64,000 nucleotides of DNA, taken from contig NZ_QRDV01000009.1 of assembly GCF_003386165.1 (NCBI RefSeq), positions 1-64,000 on the forward strand, written 5' to 3'. This document shows positions 39,368-48,979 of the stretch, one piece after another. The notes under the pieces were generated by a model that saw only the letters and a program-made list of their open reading frames with translations, had not been told where the DNA came from and did no database searches. The DNA is from Winogradskyella eximia. GTDB lineage: Bacteria; Bacteroidota; Bacteroidia; Flavobacteriales; Flavobacteriaceae. Numbering within the stretch: the stretch's first letter is position 1; each line of letters begins with the position of its first letter. The translations under genes were made by a program, and so were the position numbers.

Positions 39368-42319
39368 TTATTCACAGGTTCTATCTAGAACTATTTCATT
39401 ATTACTATCATTTACGTTATGCAATACTAATTGTTCTGCAGTACATTCTACAACTAACCAACTTCCGTTTATCGCTTGGATATTTGGCCCATTTACATTA
39501 GTAAATTCTACAATCACACCATCAATAGTTTGTGTTGTAGACCAATAAGCATCTATTACTGTTGTATCCGTATATATTACTACAATTCCTGAATTTTCTT
39601 CGAAATTAAAATTATAACTACCAAGGTTATCACTACCATTATAACTTGTGATGTTCCATTGGCATTCAGTTAAAATACCATCAATATCTCCTTCTGTACA
39701 GCTGCCTGAATTACAATCAATAATATTTAATTGAATTGGGAATACTTGATATTCATCACCAATATCTACTCTTGCATATACCGTTTGTTGAGACGTTACA
39801 GTATTGGTGAAACTCTGCGGATTTGCGATAGGGTTCACACCTGAATTAGCATCAACTTCTATTTCATAATAAGACATAAAATACTCAGGGCTGATTGTAC
39901 AGTTTGAAAAAGCAATTGTTAAATCAAAAGTTGCGGCAGTATCATTATTTTCATCACATAGCTCTAAAACAGCATCAAAACTTTGAAAACATTCAAAATA
40001 ATTACACTCTTCTGTATTTAAATAAACATTAAATATTTGAAAATTTCCACTTTCAGCTTCAATTCTCAAATAAACTTCAGTAGTTAAAGTTCCATATGCT
40101 TCTGTGTTTGCTATTGGATTATTATTGTTCTCTGCATCAGCTAATGTTTCGTGAAATGAAGGTGTAAAAGCATATTGACAATCTACTAACCCAATAGTGT
40201 TAGCACTTAGATTATAAACAGGCACATTATTAGGTTGATTACATTCTACAATTTCAAAATCTCCAAAACAACTGAAAACATTTTCATTACAAGCTTCAAC
40301 TATGAGCTCTAATTCTTGTACCGCAAATTCATGTGTTTCTTGATTAAAAACTCTAAAATATATCATTTGAGATGCTAATTCTGTTGGTGTAGTTAGTTGA
40401 ATATTTAAATAATTAGTAGAAATTATAGCATCGTCATAGGTAGGATGATAACTGCCTGCTATTGGGTAAAGTTCAATACACTCTGAACTTTGTAAACTAC
40501 TAGTTTCGAAAACAAATGTGGCTATACCATCGTTATTATCATCACATTCTTCAGACAAAACATAGAGACTATAACAATTTAAAAGATCTTGATTATTAAC
40601 TTCACAAGCTTTTTCTAAAACAATATTATTATCACCATTAACCAAATACAATTCACCTTCTACACATTCTACAACTTGCCATTGTCCATTTAAGGTTTCA
40701 TATCCTTGTTGAAATGTAAAATCAATAAATATGTTTGTTGAAATGGTCACAAGATCCCAAGTACCAATTGGTGATTCTAAATTACTAACATCCTCAATTA
40801 AAACGTCACCATTAGATCCAAAATGAACATAAATAGGAACAAATGAATCCAATAAATTAGTTTGTAATAACCAAGCACACTCCAAAATATCTGCGTTAAT
40901 ATCTTCAACTGAACAACCTAAATCACCTAAACAATCTTGTTCTAATTCGAGTATAGTATTATCTTGAATAATTGTTAATTCGTTTGAGGAATCGTCATCG
41001 TCATTACAAGAGATAATTATCCATTCTCCTTCTAAACTATCTTGAAAGGCTGTTAAATTTGAAAATGTAAGTGCAATACCATTATCCGTAGAAGACAAAC
41101 TCCAATAACCTCCAATTGCAGATGCAGCCATCCCTTCTGAGATTTGCAGCTCTCCATTATCATTAAAAATTAATTGATAGTTATCGTAATTACCTGTACC
41201 ATCTGTAAAATCCCAAGGACATTCTTGTAAAATACTACTGATATCAGTAATTGAGCAGTCTAAATCATCATCACAATCTTGCTCAAAATACATACCTGTT
41301 CCCTCAACTGTGAGATGCTCAAATCTAAGCTCGTCAGCATCACATTCTACCACTAGCCAATTTCCAAATTGCGCTTCGTAGTAATAAAAAGATTCAATAT
41401 GAAGTTCTAAACCAGCATCTGTTTCATTAATTTCCCAAGAAGTGGTATGTGTTTCTGTAGTAATTCCTTCAATAGTTAGAACACCGTTTTCATTAAAATC
41501 AAAAACATAAGGTCCATCTAAATTATCTACATCTTCATTAGTATATAAATACACTTCCCACGGACATTCTATTAAATTTAATACAACCTCATCCTCTAAA
41601 CAATCATCGCTCTCATCCTCACAAAATTGTTCTGCGTCTTCAATTGCATTTGCTAATTCTTCATTGGTATTAACCTCAATGCTTTCTCCATTGCCATATT
41701 CTAAAGTTACAGGAAAATTTAAACTAACAATTAAAGTATTATCATCTTGCTCTAGTTCTTCTAAAAACACGTATAAAGCCTCATCATTTTCAATGACAAT
41801 GGTTTCAACAAGGTTAAATCCAGAATTAAAAACCGAAAATGAAATTGGATATACAAAATCGGCACATTCAATAACGTCGTTATCATCCTCAACACATGCC
41901 TCAATAAAATTTAGAAGTTGATCTTCATTTTCAATTACAATCTCGCTATAATCACTAAATATAACAGTAATAGGGAATATAAAATCTAAGATATCTTCAT
42001 CAACAGTAACATTACTTAGTAAATCTTCTAGTTCAAATAAATCAGCTTCAGTTTCAATTATAATAGTAATATCACTTAATACAATGGTCACTGGTAATTC
42101 TACCGAAAAGCAACTTGCATTATCTAAAAAATCATCTATTGCGCCATCATTAGTAGTAGTTCTGCTCATAAGATTTGCCAAATTAGAACCTGGCACAATA
42201 GTTTCTTGCTCATTTTGATCTTCAATTTGAGAAATCTCATCTTGACAAGATGTAAAACAAAAAAGAACAAAAATGAAACTAATTAGAACGTACTTAAAAT
42301 TGGTTTTCATGGCATTCAC
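39368..42319 (-). CDS. 983-aa multi-repeat predicted lipoprotein
   Basis: A lipoprotein signal ends FTSC with lipobox Cys25, so the mature protein is lipid-anchored. Three repeat families are visible. First, about residues 70-235 hold four copies of a ~45-aa acidic unit (pattern [FL]P[IV]T...I.[IV].....L). Second, about 240-575 hold three copies of a ~110-aa Cys/Trp unit starting ECPW or ECAW and ending W[IQL][IV][IV].C, with a fourth at the very C-terminus (TECQWNI...WLVVEC). Third, about 580-865 holds ~90-aa units with C..FDL and NPI. The sequence is highly acidic. The gene is divergent from an ECF sigma gene 95 bp away. The Met at residue 4 is an alternative start. Confidence 0.88.
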   Translation of the reverse strand: MNAMKTNFKYVLISFIFVLFCFTSCQDEISQIEDQNEQETIVPGSNLANLMSRTTTNDGAIDDFLDNASCFSVELPVTIVLSDITIIIETEADLFELEDLLSNVTVDEDILDFIFPITVIFSDYSEIVIENEDQLLNFIEACVEDDNDVIECADFVYPISFSVFNSGFNLVETIVIENDEALYVFLEELEQDDNTLIVSLNFPVTLEYGNGESIEVNTNEELANAIEDAEQFCEDESDDCLEDEVVLNLIECPWEVYLYTNEDVDNLDGPYVFDFNENGVLTIEGITTETHTTSWEINETDAGLELHIESFYYYEAQFGNWLVVECDADELRFEHLTVEGTGMYFEQDCDDDLDCSITDISSILQECPWDFTDGTGNYDNYQLIFNDNGELQISEGMAASAIGGYWSLSSTDNGIALTFSNLTAFQDSLEGEWIIISCNDDDDSSNELTIIQDNTILELEQDCLGDLGCSVEDINADILECAWLLQTNLLDSFVPIYVHFGSNGDVLIEDVSNLESPIGTWDLVTISTNIFIDFTFQQGYETLNGQWQVVECVEGELYLVNGDNNIVLEKACEVNNQDLLNCYSLYVLSEECDDNNDGIATFVFETSSLQSSECIELYPIAGSYHPTYDDAIISTNYLNIQLTTPTELASQMIYFRVFNQETHEFAVQELELIVEACNENVFSCFGDFEIVECNQPNNVPVYNLSANTIGLVDCQYAFTPSFHETLADAENNNNPIANTEAYGTLTTEVYLRIEAESGNFQIFNVYLNTEECNYFECFQSFDAVLELCDENNDTAATFDLTIAFSNCTISPEYFMSYYEIEVDANSGVNPIANPQSFTNTVTSQQTVYARVDIGDEYQVFPIQLNIIDCNSGSCTEGDIDGILTECQWNITSYNGSDNLGSYNFNFEENSGIVVIYTDTTVIDAYWSTTQTIDGVIVEFTNVNGPNIQAINGSWLVVECTAEQLVLHNVNDSNNEIVLDRTCE

Positions 42320-42414
42320 ACTTTAACTATTTATTATAAAACAGTTTAGTTATAAAAAGTCCTACTCGCAATTATTAAAATATTATTTATAATTTGTGGC
42401 ACCTTTAAAAAGCT

Positions 42415-42930
42415 ATGAGTAAACCTTTACGAAATAACATTTGCGAATCACAATTATTTGAAAGTATCTATAAAAAACATGCTAAAAACTTGCATGATTT
42501 TTTGTATTACAAATTTGGCGAACACTTAAATCCACAAGATCAAGTTCAAGAAGCTTTTATAAAATTGTGGAATAATTGTAGCAAAATTGAACCTAATAAG
42601 GCTAAGAGTTATTTATTTACCACAGCAAATAATTTAATGCTAAATGCTTTTGCGCATCAAAAAGTAGTTTTAAAATACAGTAAACAACCTCAAAAACATT
42701 CTACCAACGAAACACCAGAATTTGTTTTACAAGAAAAAGAATACCATCAAAAATTACAAAAAGCAATTAGTAACCTTACCGAAGCGCAACGTGTAGCTTT
42801 TTTAATGAATAGAGTTGAAGGTAAACGCTTTAAAGAAATAGCCGAACTATTAGATATTTCTGTAAAAGGTGTAGAGAAACGTATATATGGTGCGTTAAAA
42901 AAGCTAAGAGAAGATATTGATGAACTTTAA
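42415..42930 (+). CDS. ECF-family RNA polymerase sigma factor
   Basis: The 171-aa protein has sigma-70 region 2 (FESIYKKHAKNLHDFLYYKF, QDQVQEAFIKLWNN) and region 4 (LTEAQRVAFLMNRVEGKRFK, ISVKGVEKRIYGALKKLR). It fits the short ECF group with a FecR partner. The next gene, 57 nt downstream, encodes FecR, then a TonB receptor, so this is a FecI-type regulatory set. It is divergent from the 983-aa lipoprotein gene, which may be among its targets. Confidence 0.95.
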   Translation: MSKPLRNNICESQLFESIYKKHAKNLHDFLYYKFGEHLNPQDQVQEAFIKLWNNCSKIEPNKAKSYLFTTANNLMLNAFAHQKVVLKYSKQPQKHSTNETPEFVLQEKEYHQKLQKAISNLTEAQRVAFLMNRVEGKRFKEIAELLDISVKGVEKRIYGALKKLREDIDEL

Positions 42931-42987
42931 AACTTAAAGATGGTAGGGATTTTTAAACCTTGGCTGTTATATAGTTGAAATCAGAAT

Positions 42988-43884
42988 ATGAAAAGAGAAG
43001 AACTCATAAAAAAATGGTTAGATAATAACCTAAATCCTGAAGAGCAGAATGCTTTTGAGCAGCTTGAGGATTATAATCAATTGATTAAAATGGATGCGAC
43101 CTTAAAAGGGTTTAAAGCTCCAGAATTTTCAGTTGACCAAACTTACCAAACTCTAAAACCGCATCTTAAATCTCAGTCATCAAAAACCAATCAATGGTTA
43201 AAACCGTTACTTAGAATAGCGGCTGTTTTAGCTATAGGATTTAGTGTTTATTTTTATACTTCAAACTTAGACGAACACATTGAAACTCTTGTTGCACAAC
43301 AAACAACAATTCAATTACCAGATAACTCTACGGTAGATTTAAATGCGAATTCAACAATAACTTTTAATGAAAACAGCTGGAGTAAAACAAGAGCTGTAAC
43401 ACTAAATGGAGAAGCCTTTTTTAAAGTTGCCAAAGGTGAGAAATTTGATGTTATCACTTCTGACGGAATAGTTAGTGTTTTAGGCACACAGTTTAATGTA
43501 AAACAGCGTGAATCTTACTTTGAAGTTACTTGTTACGAAGGTTTAGTTGGCGTTACACACAATAATAAAACCGTAAAATTAAAACCAGGACATACCTTCA
43601 AAATTATTGACGGAAAACAACTAACTGCTGATAAAGAAACTGCCGCACAACCTCTTTGGTTGCATGGAGAAAGTAGTTTTAAAAGCGTTCCTTTAAAACA
43701 TGTGATTGCTGAATTTGAAAATCAATATGATTTACAAATAAATACGGACCAAATAGACACATCGCGTTTATTCACAGGAAGCTTTACGCATAATAATTTA
43801 GATTTAGCCTTGAAATCTGTTACAATACCATTAAATTTAAGCTACAGCAAATCAGGAAAATCTATTTTACTAAAGCGTGAATAA
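42988..43884 (+). CDS. FecR-family anti-sigma/signal-transfer protein
   Basis: The 298-aa protein has a short cytosolic part, one membrane helix near residues 72-90 (LLRIAAVLAIGFSVYFYT), a FecR domain (about 105-200: TIQLPDNSTVDLNANSTITF, VTLNGEAFFKVAKGEKFDV) and a C-terminal DUF4974-like domain (about 225-296). By analogy with FecR it relays a signal from the outer-membrane receptor to the sigma factor. It overlaps the TonB receptor gene by 8 nt, so translation is coupled. Confidence 0.95.
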   Translation: MKREELIKKWLDNNLNPEEQNAFEQLEDYNQLIKMDATLKGFKAPEFSVDQTYQTLKPHLKSQSSKTNQWLKPLLRIAAVLAIGFSVYFYTSNLDEHIETLVAQQTTIQLPDNSTVDLNANSTITFNENSWSKTRAVTLNGEAFFKVAKGEKFDVITSDGIVSVLGTQFNVKQRESYFEVTCYEGLVGVTHNNKTVKLKPGHTFKIIDGKQLTADKETAAQPLWLHGESSFKSVPLKHVIAEFENQYDLQINTDQIDTSRLFTGSFTHNNLDLALKSVTIPLNLSYSKSGKSILLKRE

Positions 43885-46189
43885 AAAATTACTTTGTTTA
43901 TTTTTTTTCTTTTTAACCATTGCCTCATGTAACCTTGCTTTTAGCCAAGAACAAGAGGAAAAACAACCGCTTGCCAAAATTCTAATAGACATAGAGAAAC
44001 AATATCACGTAAAGTTTTCTTTTGAAACCAAAACAATTGAAGGCATTTCAATTTCCCCATTATATCCTGAATTATCCTTAGATCAGGTTATCACTCAATT
44101 AAAACTCGCTACTCAATTAAATTTTGAAATTTTAAGTGACCGCTTCATCGCAATCACACCAAAAACCTTATCAGAATTACAAAACCAAATTCAGCATTTA
44201 GAAGAAGTAGTAGTCATCAATTATCTTACTAAAGGTATTTCTAAAACCAACAACGGAACTATTGAAGCAGATACCAAAGCGTTTGAAATTTTACCTGGAT
44301 TAATTGAACCCGATGTATTACAAATAGTCCAAAACTTACCAGGAATCATTAGTGTAGACGAACGCATTTCTAACATTAATGTTAGAGGTGGCACCAATGA
44401 CCAAAATCTTATTTTGTACGAAGGCATAAGAATGTACCAAACAGGTCATTTCTTTGGGTTAATTTCAGCTTTTAATCCTTATTTATCTGAAGATATCACA
44501 GTTTCTAAAAACGGGACAAGTGCCAAATTTGGCAATGGAGTCTCAAGCACTATTGCTATAAAAAATGTTGATGAATTAGATAAAAAAACAAGTGGAGGCA
44601 TTGGCGGAAATCTATTAAGTGTTGATGGTTATGCAAAAATTCCACTCTCAAAAAAAACCGAACTACAATTAGCAGCAAGACGTTCTTATACTGATATTTT
44701 GGTTTCTGAAACTTACGATTCTTATTTTGATAGAATTTTTAGAGATTCGGAATTAAACACCACTAATGACAATACTCAATTAGCACTAGATGAACGTTTT
44801 TTGTTTCACGATTTTAATGCTAAGTTTTTATACGATATAAACAAAACTTCTAAGTTCCGAATGAACATAATGAACATGTATAATAACTTATATTATAATC
44901 AAGTTTTTACCACTTCTGAAAATAATTTTCAAGAAACAAAAAGTCAACTCAATCAAGTAAGTTTTGGAGCCAGCGCTAATTATGCTAAACAATTAAAAAA
45001 TGAAATCAATATATCTGCTGAAACATATTATTCTCGCTACGTTCTAGATGCAAAAAACAATAACGTGACTAGTAATCAACTTTTAGAACAAGAAAATAAA
45101 GTTGAAGATTATGGTTTGCGATTTGATATTTCAAAAGTATTGAGCGCTAGTTTAAAATTAAATTTTGGTTATCAATTTAATGAAGTTGGTGTCACCAATT
45201 TAGAAGATGTTATTAATCCTAATTTTACAAGTCTCAAAAAAGAAATAATAAGATCACACGCATTATTTGGTGAAATTGTGCGTTACTCTCAGTCTCGAAA
45301 TACGTATTTGCGCTTTGGTGCAAGAATCAACTATTTTAGCAAGCTCCAAGAACTTATTATTGAGCCTAGATTTGCATTTAACCAAAAAATATCTGATCAC
45401 TTTAGGTTAGAAATATTAGGAGAAATTAAAAATCAAGCAATTACTCAAGTTATAGATTTACAGCAAGACTTTCTAGGTATAGAAAAACGACGCTGGCAAT
45501 TAGCAAATACAAATAACACTCCATTAGTTAAAAGCCAACAAGTATCTGCTGGTATTAGCTACAATCATAATAACCTCTTAGTTTCACTTGAAGGCTATTA
45601 CAAAAATGTTAGTAATATTACAGCCCAAAGCCAAGGGTTTCAAAATCAATTTCAATTTACAAATGATATTGGCTCATATACTGTTAAAGGCATTGACTTT
45701 TTAATTAATAAACGTATTAGTAATTTTAGCACTTGGTTAAGCTACTCTTATAGTAAAAACGATTATCATTTTGAGAATTTAAACGACGGAAATTCTTTCC
45801 CAAACACCATAGATTTACAACATGTTGCCAATGCTTCTTTAACTTACAACTATAATAATTTTAAAGTTGGCTTTGGTATTAATTGGCATTCAGGCAGACC
45901 ATTTACAACACCATCATCATTGCAAGACGAAAGCAACATGGTAGTAGAATACAGCGAACCAAATAGTAGAAGACTACCAGCTTATTTTAGAACCGATATT
46001 TCTGCGATTTATAATTTTTCAATTTCAAAAGGTGTAAAAGCAGATATAGGAGCTTCAGTTTGGAATATTTTTAACCAAACCAACATTATCAATCGCTATT
46101 ACAGTTTAGATGCTGAAGATTCACTTATAAAAATTGATAACCGTTCTTTAAAAATCACACCAAATTTTAGTTTTAGAATCAATTTTTAA
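43877..46189 (+). CDS. TonB-dependent outer-membrane receptor with STN signalling domain
   Basis: The 770-aa protein has a signal peptide, then an STN domain (about residues 30-110: KQPLAKILIDIEKQYHVKFS, ELSLDQVITQLKLATQLNFE) that would contact FecR. A plug domain follows (PGLIEPDVLQIVQNLPGIIS, NINVRGGTNDQN), then a beta-barrel ending with SFRINF. There is no carboxypeptidase-like CNA-B segment and no SusD neighbour, so it is a FecA-like rather than SusC-like receptor. The ligand is unknown. It overlaps fecR by 8 nt and precedes the PagL-like gene by 41 nt. Confidence 0.93.
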   Translation: MNKKLLCLFFFFLTIASCNLAFSQEQEEKQPLAKILIDIEKQYHVKFSFETKTIEGISISPLYPELSLDQVITQLKLATQLNFEILSDRFIAITPKTLSELQNQIQHLEEVVVINYLTKGISKTNNGTIEADTKAFEILPGLIEPDVLQIVQNLPGIISVDERISNINVRGGTNDQNLILYEGIRMYQTGHFFGLISAFNPYLSEDITVSKNGTSAKFGNGVSSTIAIKNVDELDKKTSGGIGGNLLSVDGYAKIPLSKKTELQLAARRSYTDILVSETYDSYFDRIFRDSELNTTNDNTQLALDERFLFHDFNAKFLYDINKTSKFRMNIMNMYNNLYYNQVFTTSENNFQETKSQLNQVSFGASANYAKQLKNEINISAETYYSRYVLDAKNNNVTSNQLLEQENKVEDYGLRFDISKVLSASLKLNFGYQFNEVGVTNLEDVINPNFTSLKKEIIRSHALFGEIVRYSQSRNTYLRFGARINYFSKLQELIIEPRFAFNQKISDHFRLEILGEIKNQAITQVIDLQQDFLGIEKRRWQLANTNNTPLVKSQQVSAGISYNHNNLLVSLEGYYKNVSNITAQSQGFQNQFQFTNDIGSYTVKGIDFLINKRISNFSTWLSYSYSKNDYHFENLNDGNSFPNTIDLQHVANASLTYNYNNFKVGFGINWHSGRPFTTPSSLQDESNMVVEYSEPNSRRLPAYFRTDISAIYNFSISKGVKADIGASVWNIFNQTNIINRYYSLDAEDSLIKIDNRSLKITPNFSFRINF

Positions 46190-46230
46190 TGGTTTAATGC
46201 TATTATTGTAGTACCAACCAACTATAACCA

Positions 46231-47508
46231 ATGCATTATAAAAACTATTTCGGTTTATTTATAGTACTCACTATAATTGTTTTTTATCAAAATTGTTTCT
46301 CCCAAACACCTTCTACTAGCGAGAACAATTCACTGTTTTTTATACCTGAAATTCTCATCGGAAAAACGCTAGAAGCAAATACCGATTTCCCAGAAACCAA
46401 ACTTCAAAAAAACTTATTCCTTAGTATCGGACGCTATAATTTTAGTCAAAACAAAGAATGGGCTGCGAGATTAAACTACCCAAAAACAGGTATTTCATTT
46501 GGCTACACTGATTTTGGAAATTCAGAAAAAGTGGGCCAAGCGTACTCAATATTACCATTTATTGAGTTTTCAATTTTAAAAAGCCATATTGAAGGCTTAA
46601 ACTTACAAATTGGTTTTGGTAGCTCATATATGAATACACAATATGAAGAGATTAGTAATGAATTCAATAGGGCTATAACCACTAAAATCAATTGGTCCTT
46701 TAGGTCTTTTGTATATTATGATATGTTTAAATCTAACGCTACAGATTGGCGATTTGGATTGGGTTATTTGCATCATTCTAATGGACACACCAATTTACCA
46801 AACCAAGGTTTAAATTCATTAGCAGCAAGTATCTCCGCTAAAATCGACCACAAAAAATCAAGTAGTTATACGTTTGAAGAACCAAATTTCAGGGCTAAAT
46901 CTCAAATGTATTTTGATTTTAGATTTGGTTTAGGACAAAATGTACTTTCAACACATTTCAACACTAAAAAAGAGGTGTATTCTATTGCTGCTTCTGCAGG
47001 AAAAATTATTAATAACACCTTTAAATTTGGTGGAGGATTTTACTATAGGTTCTACGAGCATTATTATGATTATATAAAAAACAACGAAGCTTTAGTTGCA
47101 GAACAAGTACCACACTTCACAGATAATCCTTATGGTTATGCAACCACTTTTGGGCTATTTGCAACCTCAGAATTATTACTAGACCATATTGGTATTGAAT
47201 TCAATCTTGGATTAAACATTTATAAACCATTTTATAAAATAGACTGGCAACTTAACCAAGGTTATTCTTATGATTTAGAAAATGGAGAAACCGTAGAAGT
47301 GTTAGGAGAATTAGATTGGTATTACGAAATTAAACGAACCGTTTCTGCCAGATTGGGTTTAAAATATTACTTATGGTCTACCAATAAAGCACCAAAATAC
47401 AATGCTTACATCGGAGCACATATAAACGCTAATTTGGGTCAGGCAGATTTTACAGAATTAAGCATTGGTTACGAATATCGTTTTGGTTTAAAAGAAAAAC
47501 ATAAATGA
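46231..47508 (+). CDS. Acyloxyacyl/lipid A 3-O-deacylase (PagL-like) outer-membrane protein
   Basis: The 425-aa protein has a signal peptide and alternating strands of a beta-barrel, ending in an aromatic (YRFGL) strand. The PagL catalytic-type motif HHSNGHTNLPNQGLN starts at His181, with Ser183 as the likely nucleophile partner. PagL removes the 3-O-linked acyl chain from lipid A. The protein is more than twice the usual size of PagL (about 170-190 aa), so the extra ~200 residues may form a larger barrel. Its context (sigma/FecR/TonB receptor) suggests envelope-stress control. Exact substrate inferred. Confidence 0.85.
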   Translation: MHYKNYFGLFIVLTIIVFYQNCFSQTPSTSENNSLFFIPEILIGKTLEANTDFPETKLQKNLFLSIGRYNFSQNKEWAARLNYPKTGISFGYTDFGNSEKVGQAYSILPFIEFSILKSHIEGLNLQIGFGSSYMNTQYEEISNEFNRAITTKINWSFRSFVYYDMFKSNATDWRFGLGYLHHSNGHTNLPNQGLNSLAASISAKIDHKKSSSYTFEEPNFRAKSQMYFDFRFGLGQNVLSTHFNTKKEVYSIAASAGKIINNTFKFGGGFYYRFYEHYYDYIKNNEALVAEQVPHFTDNPYGYATTFGLFATSELLLDHIGIEFNLGLNIYKPFYKIDWQLNQGYSYDLENGETVEVLGELDWYYEIKRTVSARLGLKYYLWSTNKAPKYNAYIGAHINANLGQADFTELSIGYEYRFGLKEKHK

Positions 47509-47558
47509 TATAAAGAAACTGCATACTAAAGAATAAGCTTCTCTTATATCATTTATGT
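47499..47558. terminator. 15-bp perfect inverted repeat between convergent genes
   Basis: ACATAAATGATATAA at 47499-47513 is the exact reverse complement of 47544-47558, with about 30 nt between. It begins inside the PagL stop codon region. It could be a bidirectional terminator, though it is AU-rich and lacks a clean U-run. Confidence 0.6.
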
Positions 47559-47579
47559 AATTTACCATACTAGCAATAA

Positions 47580-48878
47580 CTATGCTTTGCCATTAGAAGA
47601 GTTTTTGATTTCACGTTTTTTCTGCTTTTCAATATTTTTTCTGATTTTATCAATGGCAGACTCAATAGATTTGTCTGGCTCTATGAGATTATATTCACCC
47701 CAAAAATCGGGATCAGAAAATCCTGAAATAGCATCTGTAATTATTACGCTTGGTTTTAATTTATCTTTATTTTTTATTTTTTTATCCGCTACATTAACTT
47801 CCCAATCCGTTACAGCCATTTCACTTGCCAACGTATAAACCTTATTGAAAAGCTCACGTTTTTTATTTATTTTAAATTTTAAGCTTAAATTAGAATAACT
47901 GTAATACCACTTATTTCCGTTTTCTTTATAATCTACTTTATAGTTAGCCTCTAATGGATAAACCTCAATGTCTCTAGGCTTCTTTCTTACCATTAAGTTT
48001 TTCGTTTTACTCTTATTACTTAAATCCAAACTGTAATTTGCACTTACTAAAGCTAACGATTCTACGTCTATAAAAAGTTTACCTATATAATTAACATCTT
48101 GGAAAGAATTCTTTGGGCTAAAATTTATAACATATACATTTCTATTATTAATCGTTGAAGGATTATCAAAAGAGAAATTGTAAGTCCCAATACTTTGGTC
48201 TGTAAAAATATATTCCGGATATTTCATTATATCTATATATACCGTTGAAAATGGACCACCTTGCAATTTAACCGAAACAGTATCTAAACGGGTGTAATCT
48301 GTACTTTTCCGAGCTTTACCTAACTGAATAGCATCACGCTGATCTGAACTTATTGGCTGTTTTAAAATATTAACTATAGCTTCTGTTAACGACACATTTC
48401 TATTTCTGCGTTTTATGGTTTCTCTATAAAAGGCAGTCATCAAAACACTTGCTTCCTCCAAGTTCTTGTTTTTATCATCAAATACTTTTCTTACCAAACT
48501 CTCAGCATCCTTATAGGCTGAAATACTCACTGCAGACAATTCCGTGACTGCCATATATAATTTTATAGTATTGTCTGTGGTTGATAGTTCAGATAATGGA
48601 ACCACGTAACTGTTGTAACCCAACAATGAAATTATCACTTTAGAATTTGAATAATTATTAGGTACTTTTAAAGTGAATTCTCCTTCCGAATTTGTAATGG
48701 TGCTAATATTGGTTGCATTAATATTTAAACTAGCTGCTTCTAAAATCTTATTAGAGCGACCATCAATCACCTTACCATTATATTCGGTAAAACCTGTCTG
48801 AGCATGCATAGAAAATGCAATAAATAATATTGAAATTAATGTAATAGCGCAACGCTTTAAAGTGTGAGATTTTTCCAT
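47580..48878 (-). CDS. Secreted protein with carboxypeptidase-like regulatory domain
   Basis: The start is placed at the ATG at 48878 (MEKSHTLKRCAITLISILF), giving 432 aa with a signal peptide. The longer frame to 48908 adds ten residues. After the signal is a carboxypeptidase-regulatory-like (CNA-B type) domain (about residues 30-115: YNGKVIDGRSNKILEAASLN, ITNSEGEFTLKVP). The rest is beta-rich, with FYRETIKRRNRN, YINIMKYPEY-like words and a Lys-rich C-terminus. It is of the type found on the Bacteroidota outer membrane. No function is established. It is convergent with the PagL gene. Confidence 0.85.
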   Translation of the reverse strand: MEKSHTLKRCAITLISILFIAFSMHAQTGFTEYNGKVIDGRSNKILEAASLNINATNISTITNSEGEFTLKVPNNYSNSKVIISLLGYNSYVVPLSELSTTDNTIKLYMAVTELSAVSISAYKDAESLVRKVFDDKNKNLEEASVLMTAFYRETIKRRNRNVSLTEAIVNILKQPISSDQRDAIQLGKARKSTDYTRLDTVSVKLQGGPFSTVYIDIMKYPEYIFTDQSIGTYNFSFDNPSTINNRNVYVINFSPKNSFQDVNYIGKLFIDVESLALVSANYSLDLSNKSKTKNLMVRKKPRDIEVYPLEANYKVDYKENGNKWYYSYSNLSLKFKINKKRELFNKVYTLASEMAVTDWEVNVADKKIKNKDKLKPSVIITDAISGFSDPDFWGEYNLIEPDKSIESAIDKIRKNIEKQKKREIKNSSNGKA

Positions 48879-48979
48879 AACAGTAAGTTTTAATGAACGG
48901 TTTAACAATTACTAAGATACGACAAAAGCCACTTTTCACTTAAAAATCAATTCATTAAACCGTAAACAATTATTATTAT

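Noticed and set aside
43877..46189. SusC-type receptor of a polysaccharide locus
   Set aside because: It has an STN domain, no carboxypeptidase-like N-terminal domain and no SusD partner. It fits a FecA-type receptor.
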